Both the position numbers and the translations under genes were made by a program. A model generated the notes under the pieces. It saw only the letters and a list, made by a program, of their open reading frames with translations. It did no database searches and was not told where the DNA came from. Of a stretch of 64,000 nt of DNA, positions 12,060-25,000 are shown piece after piece. Numbering within the stretch: the stretch's first letter is position 1; each line of letters opens with the position of its first letter. The DNA comes from Blasia pusilla (lineage: Eukaryota; Marchantiophyta; Marchantiopsida; Blasiales), in NCBI GenBank assembly GCA_050084515.1, contig CM114271.1, positions 54,498,001 through 54,562,000 on the forward strand, written 5' to 3'.

Positions 12060-12410
12060 TGAGCTAAGGTGCCCATCACCTGAGTGCCATCTTGATCTGT
12101 ACCTCCCAGTAATCGAGGGAAAACCCCATCGGGTACAACACTGCTCCACCAACCAAGGCGTCGTTGGACTCTACATTGGTCATTATCACCTTGGCTCGCA
12201 CCACGAACTCATCTATAGGATGTTTTGGGAGAATCCTCACCACAACCTCCTATCGGATGATATATTGTGTGGTACTTGCTCCACCCAAGGATGTATGTAT
12301 CCAGAATGGACAACGCTCCACGCTCATCAAGCCCAACCCTCTAAATGCCGCTTTTCCCAGCATCAGGAGTTGCGATCCTCAATCCAACAAGACGCGTTGC
12401 GGTCTAAAAA
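12060..12410 (-). pseudogene. Retropepsin-like aspartic protease of gypsy copy 2
   Basis: One - strand frame reads QRVLLD, stop, GSQLLMLGKAAFRGLGL, then after about 60 codons NDALVGGAVLYPMGFSLDYW. The Asp-x-Gly active-site triad is broken by a TGA where Ser or Thr is expected. The following hydrophobic Leu-Met-Leu-Gly and the Leu-Gly-Gly flap-like segment are typical of gypsy proteases. It lies between gag and the methyltransferase. Confidence 0.6.
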
Positions 12411-13339
12411 CTCTACCCCGTGGACTCACCAACTAGAAGACCTCTATCAGGTTATCCAACAATACAACATCAAGAGCAGCCATGGCACGCTCTATCGCGG
12501 ATCTAGCGGGCATCTCCGCCATCCTAGCAGCCACAGCCTGCCATAAATTTGACGTGGACGGCCGGAGCATAGGCCCTAAGGGCAGGTCCATCATCCCTGA
12601 GTGTGACGCAGGAACACCAACTCCACGTTCACAGAGCATAGCGGCCAGCCAAAAAACCTTGACGGACGTACCTCCCAACGTCATAACATCGGAAGTAGAA
12701 AATAAAGGAGTGCGGTACACAACAGTGGCCACCCCCAACAACGTGCTCAACACATGCTCCTCCTGAGCATCAGCAATAGGAGTCATTGCACTCCCTTCTC
12801 CCATCGCCCTCCGTGCTTGCACAACAAAATATCACCAAATCTTCGGAAACTCTGATCATGATCCATCGATGGGGTCCTCGTCGCCTTGAACAACGTGAAA
12901 GACTGAGAAAGCTTGGTCTGTCTCCTAGCCTCCTCTCGCTGTGGATCCAACTGTGCGGCTGCTCCATGCGTGACTATTGCAATGGCCTCCATTTGGCCAA
13001 CCCCACTCATCCAACCAAGATCCTCCATATCTCTGGCTGCTCCATAAGAGGTTGATGTCATGGATCCAGCATTGGATAACCTCAATGGCATAGCAACAAT
13101 CTGTTGCTGTAGTTGCGGTATCTAAGCAACCATACGAGCCTCACACCGGACGTTTCCCTCGAAGTGTCTAGGTGGTGGAACTCTAACTCCTCCATGGGAA
13201 ACTTCACCACCCCCTTCGGCAACCCCAACTCCTTATTCCCCAATGGAACCACCTAGTGCACGACCTCTAGGCCCACCCAGATCGGCAACTCGCTCTGATG
13301 CCCTCCCTAGCCCTCGGTCCGGACATAACTTAGAGTGCA

Positions 13340-14170
13340 AGATGAAACACCTGGCGCGTGTGTGATCGTACCTCTAACAATAGTCACACTGAAAACCTCA
13401 TGGTGCAGCACCATCTCCTCCTCCATGTTGAGGCACACCTCCATGACTGTGAAGAGTGCAATCATGTTGGTGAAGGGCTCCATCACATGCCCAATAAATA
13501 ATCATGGATGGCTGATGCTGAGCCGCATATGAAGGTGCAGGTCTCTCTGGCACGGCCTCCTGGTATCCTCCCTGAGCTCATGGTACCATAGACCTATCTC
13601 GAAATCCACGTTGCTGCAGTGCTAGTGTAGGCAATCGTGATAGCTCTCGCCTAGAACCCATGGTGGATACGCTCTTCTCCGCCATGTTGCGCTCAATGTT
13701 CTCGGCGGTCCTAAAAACATCTCTCAACATGGGTGAGGTGTTCATAAGAAGCACCCCCTCCCGCACCCATGTTCGCACGGTTTGGTCCAGCATTGCGTAC
13801 CATGACTAGATAGCATGAGACTCTATCACCCCTAAGGTGACGTTAATCAGCCGGCGCAAGCAAGTGTAGGCCTCACGCAAACTCTCACCCGGGCGCCTCT
13901 AGAAGTCGTGGATGCTCCGTAACTTCTCCGTCCATATCCCCTAGTAGCTCATCCCCAACTCAGCAAAGAACTCAACCACAGGGTTGAACCTGGGACGAAC
14001 CCGACTGGATGGTGCAACTGCTCGAGTGCGAGTTATCCCTCCTAAAAATCACTGATGGAAGAGGAAGTAGCCTCTCTTGACTCCTCCTCCTCATGTGGGA
14101 ACGGCTCCATCCATGACACATAGTGTGGGTCATAGTAGAGTTGCCATTCCTCAATCTCTTGGGCATATTT
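13340..14170 (-). pseudogene. Gag region of gypsy copy 2 with CCHC zinc knuckle
   Basis: Capsid-like sequence is spread over several frames. A segment near 13900-13850 reads RRPGESLREAYTCLRRLI, like the conserved C-terminal gag helix, and the open frame 13578-13793 continues with DVFRTAENIERNMAEK. At 13347-13388 one frame encodes Cys-X2-Cys-X4-His-X4-Cys (CDYC, stop, RYD, H, TRAR, C). This is an exact zinc-knuckle spacing with a TAG at its first X4 position. The knuckle binds packaged RNA in intact elements. Confidence 0.7.
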
Positions 14171-14649
14171 TTGGTAGATCGAACTCATGGTAATCGTCCA
14201 TGAGTGCCCCCTCTAGATGTTGGAACATAGTGCTCCATGTTGTAAACAGGTTGAACTCTCTAGAGTTCTTATGCCGTTGTGAGTCACACCAACTCCTAAA
14301 CTCCACAATGAAGTCGTGTAACTCTATAGTGCCTACAGTACCTAAAAACCTACGAGGTCCTGGCCTCTACCCTGGTCGTCCATCTCGTACTCCCAAGCGG
14401 TGGGACCACTAACTGTGTGCGGTGATGCACTAACACACTCCTCTACACTCTCCCCCTCATCTAAAGATGACACAGAAGGAGGTCAAGGAAATCCCTCACG
14501 TGGAGATCCTCTAAACCTCGCGCCACTCGACGTAAAACCTCTAAAGCTACTCCCATGTCCACCACCTTGCCTCTCAAAGTCCCAAAAGGACATCGTGATG
14601 ACCCTCGTGCCCCTCTCACACGATCACTCTCAAACTCGCGAATAATCAT

Positions 14650-16150
14650 TCAATCACTCAAACTAACATGCTGCAATCAATCTACACTCTCTCTCAGTGA
14701 GAAGTGTGTTGAGCAGCAACAAGCGACGTGGTACGGAAAATCAACTATTGTCCTATCATCTCATGAACACCACATACCCTCAACTATGGACATCCCACTC
14801 AGGTCTCTGTTCCCTAAACCCATACATCATTGATGCTCTCAGCATCAGCAGGAAACCCAATATCCCCAAATAATTGCCCAATACCCGAAAATCCCTAACA
14901 CATGTAAGGCAAAAAACCAAAATGGGTAACCTAAACAAATGTTGCAACTGCAAACCTCGACCCCAACTTGGTCATGACGACAAAATCCTCCAATCATCAA
15001 GTTTTATCCCTCTTGTATTGATGATGCTCAAATCTCCTCATTATGTGGTGCAAATCCAGCGGTATGGTGCGGCACTGGCGGCGCAGAACGGCACGGCATT
15101 TGATAATGGGATGCGGCACTCCGCAGCATATCCTCCTCAATCAGATATACACACGCTCTACACTTTAGTGAAGGAGCGGCTCTGTGATCGAGGCGATATT
15201 GCAGCCACAAGTGGCACGGCGCGGAAATCGGAGACGCGTTGCGGCTACGAGCGTCAAGGCATGGTACTTGATCATCGTCAAGCGGCCACCATTCACAACA
15301 TAGCACAATGAAATGAAAACTCAAACACCATCAATCTGAGGTCACCTACCATCATTGGTTGATGATGAAATTGCGATGACGGTGGCGGCCACAATAAAGT
15401 ACGTGGTGGAGGCGCAAGTTAGAGAATCAACGGTCGTCATGGAAGACCGTCCACTCCGTAATGGCGGCAATAGCAACCAACGGCCGAACGCGGCTTTGAG
15501 CGGCGCTAGGCGACGGTCGACAGCGGATAGCGATGGTTGACCATTGATGGTGATAGTGGACCATTGACTGCAGACCGTTGAAATTGACTATGACGGAAAC
15601 GGCTACCGCCAACGCGGCGGCTGGTTTAGGGTTTGAACAATTTTACCCTAAAAATTGCCTAACAATGGCAATTTTGCAAGATTGACCATAACTTTTTGCT
15701 CACAGCTCAAAATTGCACACCGTTTCTTCCATAGTGTGTACAGCTTCAAGATCTACGATGTTATTTATTATTATTTTTCATTTGACTTTCCCACAAAAAC
15801 TGAAAAGAATTGTCATGCAGCCCTTCAAATCTGCACTCCTAGGATAAAATCAACAGCGCTTCTGCGCTAATTTCTTCCACAAAAAACTTCAGACCTGTAA
15901 AATCATAAACCAGCGAGCTACTTGGTGCTCCCAAGAGCACTAGCGTGTGGAAATCTACCCCCAAACTTCATCTTTAAGGAAATCTTCCGTGCGCCACTCT
16001 TCCACACAAAAAATCGACAATGGAAAACAGCAAAACAAGTAGCGCTTGCTCCGGTGAGCACTCCAATGAGCCGCTGAATGGAGAACATAGTTCCCAACTT
16101 GCACCAAAATGGAGTAACCAGCGAGCTCCTCCATTGAAGCTCTCTCACCC
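14650..16150 (-). other. Leader / untranslated region of gypsy copy 2
   Basis: About 1.5 kb between gag and the LTR, with no recognised domain. It is enriched in GGC/GTC-type triplets near 15350-15620. I did not find a convincing primer-binding site next to the LTR, so the exact LTR end is uncertain. Confidence 0.4.
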
Positions 16151-16156
16151 TCTCAT

Positions 16157-16672
16157 TCTCTCTTTGTAAATCAAGTAGATCTCACATCAACATCTCACAC
16201 CAAACTCTCCATGGTGTGCAATCTCTCTCGTGTCAAACCAAACCCACTCTCCTAATGAGAGGCTTGGGTTACACACACAAGGAAAGGAGGACCATAGCTC
16301 CGCCGCCTCATGCCAAGAGGTTCAAGAGAGAATGAGCTCTCAAGCTCTCTCTCTTGGAGGTATACCCCCTTCCCTCTTCCAAGCTCTCTCCTCGGTAACC
16401 TATGCTCGCACGTCACCTCCTTGGCTCTTGACCTGCTTTAGCGGGTCAAGGGCCACTTCCCAAAGTGGAAAGTTAACTATACTCTAAATATAAACTTACC
16501 CAAAATAGTTTGTTTCTAAGTTTCTCTATATGACCCCAAATGAGCTTAAACGAAGGGGAAACCTACTCTCTCATGTTACCCGTGGCCTCAGCAGGTGATC
16601 CTCGACCTCTTGAGGCTGTCCTCTAGTATCTCCGAAGGCGCTCTACTAGATCTCACCGATCTATCCTAAAAG
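16157..16672 (-). repeat. 5' LTR of gypsy copy 2 (partial)
   Basis: Reverse complement of most of the LTR at 8232-8732. Shared blocks include GGATAGATCGG, the GACCTGC/GAGGTCGAGG segment, the GACCCGCT...AGGTCAAG hairpin, TTGGAGGTATACCCCC and CTCCTAATGAGAGG. The last ~130 bp present in the 8-kb LTR are not found here, so the 3' end diverged or was lost. Confidence 0.75.
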
Positions 16673-16689
16673 ACTTGTTTCCTTACTCC

Positions 16690-18297
16690 ATTCCAGAACT
16701 TCCCTTCCTTTTCAAAATCCCTTTAAATTCTATTCCCCATGTCTTTCACCCTAAACCCTAAACCTTCCACATCATCTTTTGAATTTTTTAAAAAAACCAT
16801 CAACCCTCTTTTCCAAACCCAAATCCAATCCCATCCTCTCTAACCTCCAATTTTAACCTCCATTTATAAACCAATGAATAAAATTATAATAAACCTCAAT
16901 GGTTTACCATTTTTTATATCGTATATTCTCAAATTTTGCACTTTTGCAAAGTTTCTTCTCGTTCCTTGCTTCTCTTTGACGTTGAGGTTCTTTAACATAA
17001 AGGTTCCAATCCCACATCATATGTAGAAGATTTTTGTTAAAAACTACTTTGACTTGTTCAACATTCCCTTCTCTAAATTTATTTATATTAGAACTTTAAA
17101 TTTTATTATCGAAATTGAGAGAGATATAATTATTAGAAACCCAAAACAATTTATGAGCTTCCCATGCGCCTGAATATTTTTCCTTGAAGCACTAGTTCAT
17201 TTTGCTCTTCTTCAAGAGTAGGCTCAGTAGCCTAGATCTTATTAATGAGAATAAAAGTAATCTATATGATTATTCCTTGAATAGTAGTATGTGGCTCATT
17301 CATTGTATACTAATAATACTAAGCATGAAATTTTTAAGGGTTAGTCGAAATTCATTTGTAATATGTTGTAAAACGCAACAATAAGTACATTACAATGGAA
17401 CTTTTACAATTAAAATGGCATTACAATGTTACTTTGTGAACCTTATGTAACTCAAAAGTTCCATTTTTTAACACTCGCGTTATGGATGTATGATAGTCGC
17501 AAGAAATTTTCATTTTCACTTTTAGGATATAGAATTGATTGAACTTATATATTCCCTTAAAACTTGCAATTTTAGTAAAATACTAACCCTATAAGAACTG
17601 TAGTAACATTGAATCACATGCATACATACAAGGAAGAACTACCTTACATTAACAAGAAGAATGAGAATGTGCATAAAGAGAATGAGAGATCATCCTTCTC
17701 TCTCAATATACAAAGATAGAGACAAAAAATGCTTGCCCTAAAATTCATATAAAAGGCTTGTTACCTCATTCTAGATGTGTACACATATCATTTTTTTACC
17801 TATCGCCCTAAACATCATTATATTACACTATTAGAGTTATCTTGAGCTTAAGCATATATTGATGGTCTCCCTCAAACTTGACTCGATATCATTTACAAGT
17901 AAATGGAACCTAAAGAAATTGAGCTTATCTCCAGATGGTGGCTTGGTGGGGATGTTATTCAATTGAAGATCTAAGTTGACACATGCAAACTGTAAATCAC
18001 ATGCTAAGACTTTCTATATAATGAAATGATAATATCCTTCAATGTGTTTTATTCATGGTTGAAATATTGAGTTTTTTTCCAAATCAATGCTACAAATGTT
18101 ATCTCCATATATGATAATATGATCTTCAGATCTTGGCATTCTAAGACTACATCCACAAGAAAAATATTCAAAACATTGATTCTTATGTTGTCATGGTTGT
18201 TCCATTGCAGTCAACTTCTCTTGATGATACAAAGATAGTTTTTGCTTCTTCAAAGCCCAATGTACTACAACATCCACTTCCAAATCCAAATTTAAAC
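16690..18297. other. AT-rich intergenic DNA, no gene seen
   Basis: Mostly A+T rich with one short frame (17202-17384) without recognisable features. No RNA gene or element end was identified. Confidence 0.5.
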
Positions 18298-19315
18298 CAA
18301 GGTTGCATGGAGACGGACAAGTTCGGACATGCCGCTCGGATACCTGTGGCCTGCATCTAAGCCCATCGCGTAGACGCAGGCGAGCAAAGCCCGCACCCGA
18401 TTTGTGGCCCACATCCAGGCCTGCAAGTTGGGCTGGTTGGCTCAAGGCCCGTGCGCCCTGCATATGCTTGAGCCCGCCCTACATGCTTGGTTGTGGGCCT
18501 GCCGCGAGCTTTGCATGGGCTACAAAATGGGTGCGGGCCACGGGTACCTGAGCCCGCACAAACATGTCCATCCCTAGAATAGACATAAGTCAGCGGATAT
18601 GGACTTTTTCTCTCTACAACCCTAATTTATATCCTGAAGTGGATCTTTTGTCAAGGGCACTTCTTGCAACATCTTGCCTAAACTACTTAGTATCTCCAAC
18701 GGTGATCTGCATCCAAACATGCACTCTGGTTAGTCGGGTCTTGGATCAATCAAGATAAGCTTTCCAATGCGCCCTTACTTGTCCCAACCGCATCTTGGAG
18801 CTAAACGTTGTGGTCTAAAACACAGTCAAATTCCCCAAACGTTGGTCATGTTCCAAAACTGGTTCTCACCTCCTTGGCAACCAACTTTCCAAGACTCAAC
18901 TCATCTCAAGTCTTGGCTCGTGTTTGGTCTAGGTTTCCTGGTCGCGACCACTACTGCACGAAACGCACAACTTTGTTCTGTGTTTCGTCTCTTGGACTTT
19001 TCCAAGAGACCTTTCCGAACGCCTCTCCAAAGCGCAAAGATCGCAGCGTGAGTCCACTTGAGTTCCGATGTTCCGCTTGGTGCCTATTTGGTGTCGTTTG
19101 GTTATGAGGGTCGCGACAGTAGTGGGCAATACGGAGGGAGGGAGTGGAGGTGGGAGAAGGAAGAAACCAGAAAGTTTGGATCACGAAGGCAAGTAGGGGT
19201 GATGAAAAAAAGGGGGAAGATGGGACCAATATGGAAAAGTCCTTCTCTAGGACGGGCATAAGTCCATGGACATAGATATGTCCGCGGACACAAACTTTAT
19301 CCATATGCAACCTTG
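18298..19315. mobile_element. Non-autonomous element with 11-bp terminal inverted repeats
   Basis: CAAGGTTGCAT at 18298-18308 is the exact inverse of ATGCAACCTTG at 19305-19315. Just inside the ends, GGACAAGTTCGGACAT on the left is loosely mirrored by ATGTCCGCGGACAC on the right. The left 280 bp are rich in GCCCGCAC/GTGCGGGC words, unlike the AT-rich surroundings. The right end recurs inverted at 63845-64000, and related sequence lies at 54580-55065. No protein is encoded. No matching target-site duplication is visible next to these ends, so the two ends could come from different copies. The CA-RGG-type end would suit a hAT-like element; that is a guess. Confidence 0.5.
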
Positions 19316-19727
19316 TCTATCCCATCTCCTTGCCTTGATGAAATTTTTATTCCTTATCTCTCCTTCTCTCTCTTATTGAAATTTAATACTTTTACAAAAA
19401 ATCATTATGAAAACACTGAGTTATTAAAAACATATCCCTTTCCTTCTTCCCCTTTTCTAAGGGTTTTATTCTTAATAGGGAGGGTAAGAAAAATAAAGGG
19501 GGGTAGGCATAGAAAGAAGGAAATATGTTTTTAAGAAAAAAAATGCTTCAAAAGAAATTATTTCCCAAGGGTTTTATTTTCAATAGGACAAGGAAAGAGA
19601 AAAAGAGAGATTTTTTTCTCATGGGAGGACTTTATAAATTTACTTTTAAAGTATACGATTGAATTTTGAATAGGAGAGAGAAAGACATAGTCTTAATTTT
19701 TCAACAAGAGGGCTTTGTTCTAGATTA

Positions 19728-19955
19728 CTAGTGTAAGCCCGTGTGACACATATTTATATTACCTCCCATGATTAACTTTCACAATTCTCAAATGTCATTT
19801 TAAATTGATTTTGAACAATCTTATTGGTTAAGAAAGGGAGTGATCCCATTGGTTCAAAAGGGAAACGATTTTATTGGGTGAAAATGCCAAATGTCAAAAG
19901 GAGAGGAGTTTGCAAAATCATGGGGCACTCTCCCATAATAATATAGATTTATGAA
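19728..19955 (+). repeat. Dispersed AT-rich repeat, copy 1
   Basis: It starts near ACTAGTGTAAGCCCGTG and ends with GGAGAGGAGTTTGCAAAATC, GGGGCACTCTCC and AATAATATAGAT. The end block recurs at 47990-48045 and the front half at 47640-47765, so this is a repeat family with two copies in the window. No protein is encoded. Confidence 0.55.
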
Positions 19956-21900
19956 GTGTTATGTATCATTTTATGAATGAATAGGATGTAATATTTAGAG
20001 AGAGTTTTATCATATGATCACTGCTAAGAAAAATAATAGTATACGTTAATAGAAATAGATTCATATTTTCATGGCAAATGAACATCTTTACCATAATTGT
20101 TGAACGTCACTTACAACCACCTTGATAGACGTTGTGTTGAGATTGTGTGATACATTATCCAAGTGTTGTTAAATTATATTGGATTATGCCTCCTTCACCT
20201 ATCCTTCCTAAAAAATTGACTTTGACTGAATTGGTGCAAGTGATATATTTCATATAGTTTTGTTTCTTGAGGAGTTGGATGTAGGGCATGACTTGCTAGT
20301 AAGCCTTGACGAGGTTGTAAGTGACATTTTTTTAATAATTTTTAAATGGCTTTAACTTTTTCCCCGAATTTCTTCATCTTTTGAACTTGCTTTCTCACCA
20401 TTTCCATTTTAAGATTATTCTCTTTTTGTAGATGTTGTGCCTTGTCCATCTATAATTTTTCAATTTTACTTTCTTCTACTTTGTCTTACTTTGGAAACTA
20501 GTATTTTTATCCTTGGATTTTTCTTGTTATATTTGATCTTGCATCATTTCTACTTGAGTAGAGTAGTAGAGTCAGGCAGAAAAATCACGCAAAGGAACAT
20601 CTTTATTAGCAACCCCATCCATGTTTCTACATTGTTGACTTCCTTTTTTTGTCTTTTTATCCAAGTGGCATATATTCTTAGGGCTTCCTTGATATCTTTG
20701 CACTTGGTGTTGATTACCTTTAGTATTGATATTGTGGATTAATTTACTAATGGAATTTCATACATCTATGTTAAAAGATGACTAGCCATCAACCTTCCCG
20801 CAACCATTAGTATGTCAGATCTTCATTACAACGATGATATTGCGTTTGTAAAAGAGCAACGTAATATTTGAACTATATTTGCATGATATTTGCCATCAAA
20901 GAGTTCAACAACTCAAATTCTTTGTGTAGTGATATAGTGCATTCTATGGTTCTCATTTTTTAGACAAATTTTCCCATAGACTACTTGTAACATTGTACTC
21001 TCATCTTCCATGATCACCAACTTAAGAAGTTAAAGCATGTATTCATAAAATTCTTCATCCAAAACTGATTTCTACCGTATTTGTATCTAATTGCTTTGGT
21101 GTGTTAGAAATTCAATATGGGACGAAGGTTTCTCTAACCTCATCCTCTTCTAATTATATAGATTTCCATGCAATTGGACCTAACCTTAGATACCATGTTA
21201 TGGATTTAAGAGTGATCCATTACAAACTTAACATCGTTTTCATTTCAAATTTATTTGGCCCCTTAAATGGACGTCAAATTCTCGCACATTTCGAATTCCT
21301 TGTTCATTGCTACAATAGGAAGTTGAGAATCTAATCAGAAACTCCAGTATGAACCCCACCGCCATACCTTGCGAGTTTCTTCAACAAACAATACGAGAAT
21401 CTATTGGATTTCCATATGCAACCATATTCAAACCACAAGTATAATCAAAAGGGTAAATACATGCAACAAATCCTAGGATATGTTATATGTAGTTATGGAT
21501 GATGCTTGCATGTGAAAAAAGTGACAAATATACGAGATTATCACAATTCCTAGAGATTCTAGTTTCAATTTGTAATATAGTCATCAAAATTACTTTGGGA
21601 AAGCATTCTATTCTAAAAATAATTCTATACACTAATGGGAGAATTGGTGTTTAGGGTAAAAGAGAAAACATTTTGACATTTGTGACCCATTTTAATGTCA
21701 AAGAATAGCTTGAAGTCTTACTAATAAGTCATAAATCCATAGAAGCATTCGATTGACTGTCATTCATGGGATATCAATCATGGACTAGTGCAAAGTCGGA
21801 GAATCATGGGATGTCAATTATGGATGGACTGCCAGAGAGAGGCGCGGCACGAGATACCTGCACATACTCCATCTAGGATATGCCTTTATTATTGCTTAGA
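19956..21900. other. AT-rich intergenic DNA, no gene seen
   Basis: It holds a 101-codon frame at 20437-20742 whose Leu/Phe/Ile-rich product is typical of AT-rich chance frames. Two near-copies of TCATGGGATATCAAT lie about 42 bp apart near 21765-21830. The 3' untranslated region of the gene that ends at 22058 should lie at the right edge. Confidence 0.5.
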
Positions 21901-22057
21901 AGTGGCAAAAATATGCTCGGGAGGGACTTGACAAACCTAACGAAAATCAAGACTTGCACTAGTTACCACTTCACAATGAATGATTTTTTTAAGGCCAAAC
22001 AGTATTCACATAATTCTATACCCTGCACCTCCCTGTACTACACCGGGCAACCATGTG

Positions 22058-25000
22058 TTACTGTTGTGAGAAGCTTCCTCCTCCACCTTTCCCTCCCGCC
22101 CTTATCGCATTTCCCCCTCCCACATTGCCTCCACTTCCTGTTGGAGCCACCATCCCCTGAGGGGGTTGCACTCCAGGCATTGATGCTGGAGCAAGCCCTC
22201 CAGGAGCTGGTTGGAGGGAGTTGTGAAGATGAGATATCTGTGGCTGAGGAAGGTGATGTTGGCCAGGTAAAAATGGAGGCGCTCCACTATAGTGCATTTG
22301 TGGAATGCCTCCACCTGCATACAACTCAGGTAAATCAGTCCATTTTGTCCATTTTGTCCTATTCAGTCCATTTTGTCCTATTGAGTGAAAGAAAGTCTTC
22401 AGGAATCACTGCATTTAGACTGAATACAACTGATCGATTGATGACTAAGGTCACAAACCACGATGTTTTTGTTGCTGTGATTGCTGAGAGGGTTGAGGAG
22501 GGAGTGGTCCTTGAGGAGGAGGAACTGGCTGTCCCTGCATCATTCCCTGCATAAAGAGCAACATTAGAGACCTAAGACAACTTCTCAATAGCTAATATTG
22601 GAGAATCTGTCGACTACTCTACTTACTGCACCTTGAAGGTGCCACATAAGAGTTCCCACAGAAATTTACTTCCTTGTGTAGAGGTGCACAGAAAATGCCG
22701 AAAAGAGTAACTGATTGGCCTCCATGTACGTCCTTTCAGAAATCACTCTTCTTCCAATCCAAGCATTCATCGCAAGATGTTGATATATTGGCCACAGTAT
22801 AAGTTTCGCAACAAACCTCTGCTCTGGCTTAATAGTAAGGTTCTTTCATCATGAATAACTATCTGTCTTCCGTCAAATCCAGCAGGCTTTTACAAGGATA
22901 TCCTATGCTACAGAAAACCTAAAGAAGCCAACCTGTGGGAACGGCTGAATATACACAAGTTGTCCAGGCTGTCCGTACATCATCTGCTGAGGGTACTGAA
23001 AAAATAAAGAGCACACCGATTAGAATCTACCAAGTTTCAATTCACTTGATCAGCTATACAAACACTTCTGCAAAGTGTTTCCCAGAAGTTAGTCAAGGAT
23101 CACAAAATCCGTGTCATAGCTCTTCAAACAGAAATACTCAAATTAAACAACAGTTTAGTTATGGGACCAATTGGCAGTTGCAAAGCATTTATGAGTACTA
23201 TGTGGCAAGGACAGGACTAACTTACAAGCTGACCATTGGGATGTAGGTAAGCAGGCTGAGGCTGCATAGGGTGCCCTTGAGGAGGATATCTTAATTGTTG
23301 CTGCTGGCCGTAAGGGGGTCCAACTATCTGCAATAACAACTATCAGGGCACATCTATGTACAAATACTGAGTACTACTAAAATACAACAAAACATATACC
23401 AGTGAAAGCAGGATAGTTGTTTGCGCATGCACTAGCGTTGCTTGCATCCCTTTCAGCTTGTCGCCTCAATACTCTTCCATTATAATACCCTATAACCCAT
23501 TAAGATTTTAGCTGAATACATCGATGCATAGGTTACGTTGTAGACCTGAGTTTCAGTCTCTCGGAACAGCTTCTATTTCGAAAAACCCTAGAACTGACAT
23601 CACACATTTCTGGAGAAAACTTACCTGTTGTTGAGAGTGTGGTGGCATTTTCATTCCAGGTTGACCAGGTAAGACAGGTGGTACTCCAGCACCTGGAACA
23701 CCTTGGACATAGCCACCTGGGGGTTGCATGTATGGTTGTGAACCGGCTGCAGCTGCCGCTGCAGCCATAGCATTATTATATTGTGCATATTGAGAAGGTT
23801 GTCCTTGTTGCTGCATGTATTGGCCAACATTCATACCAACTGGCACACCTTGCATGGGTGTGACTGGGGGAAGACCCGCATGCATGTATACAGGACCTTG
23901 AATCATTGGGGACGCAGGTCTTGGAGAGCTAAAACTTGGCGTGAATGCCTTGGCATTAGGGTTCAACTTGAACTCCTACAGAAATGGCACAACATTGTGG
24001 AGATTAGAGACCAAACAGAACGTTGTAAAACTGGTAATTTGTTTGATTGCAGAACAGGCACAAGCAAAAACAGAGATCTGACATATATCCTAGTTGCATT
24101 ACAATCACAGCTTTCCGTGGGCAAAGCATGTATACCTTCGCATTTGGATTTAACGTGGACTTCTTTGTACACGGTGGCACTCCAGAAGCGGCCGATGAAA
24201 CTGAAGATGATGGTGACACAGAGGGTGAAATCCCCTGAGAAACCGTTACACTTGGCACTGTTAAAGGAGAGGGAGTGCCAAAGCTGGTAGTAAGTGATGA
24301 GGGCACTGCCACTCCATCTGTGGACACAACTCCACTCGACTGTGCTGTGGCAGACATCATCGAAGAAGATGGGAGGCTTGTTGCATCAAATGAGGCTCCA
24401 GTAGAGGGAGTGGCCCCAGTTCCTGCCTTGAGAACAAGTGCAGGGATTGCAGATGAGCCTTGTGATCCACTACTGAGCTGGCTACTTAGACCGACTGGAA
24501 TAGGTAACGCAGATGCAGGAGGTGCAGAAGCTTGAGCCGTGGTCAAAAAAACAGGTGGGACACCAGCAGCTAAAGCTGCCTTGGAATCCTGTGCTCCTGA
24601 TGGTCTCACCACTCCCTCCTGAGAACTGTGCCTGCTAGAGCTGTTCACTGGTTCTCCAGATGAAACTTTGGCTGCAAATCATCCATATTCACTTCATAGT
24701 CATTGAACAAAACCCTTTCTAGATTCAAAGAGAGCCTGACTTCTCAGAGTGCTCGAGGTAGTAATAAATACTTCTGTTATCTAGTCGATTGTACAACACA
24801 TCCAGGACTCTTTCACGTTTTATACAAGTATCTTCTGCTGCTACAAATTGACTATCAGAAAAGATGATGTTAACTTACATGCAGCCCTTGGTGAGCTAAG
24901 CTCTGAATCCTTGATCTGTAAGGAAGAAAAAAAAAAGATGCATGTACGTTAAATAGAACAATAACTCTTGACCTGGCGAGACATCCTTCATTTAGCATAA

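Larger units (their letters stand above)
8861..16672 (-). mobile_element. Ty3/gypsy retrotransposon copy 2 (LTR-gag-PR-DNMT-RT-RH), integrase missing
   Basis: Read on the - strand from 16672 down: a 5' LTR, a long non-coding leader, gag with a zinc knuckle, an aspartic protease, a DNMT3-like domain, reverse transcriptase and RNase H, ending near 8870. All domains are degraded by stops and frameshifts but stay in a consistent order. No integrase follows RNase H. Instead the sequence abuts the oppositely oriented LTR at 8232-8860. The methyltransferase sits between protease and RT, a position where ordinary plant gypsy elements have nothing. Confidence 0.85.

Noticed and set aside
11824-12546. 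240-codon + strand frame
   Set aside because: Antisense to the protease and pre-DNMT part of gypsy copy 2; the - strand carries the recognisable motifs.
15028-15612. Frames on both strands in the gypsy leader
   Set aside because: No homology to gag and located before it; biased triplet composition explains them.
22058-22554. + strand 224-codon frame 21880-22554
   Set aside because: Antisense to the last two coding exons of the Ataxin-2 homologue; splice phases support the - strand.
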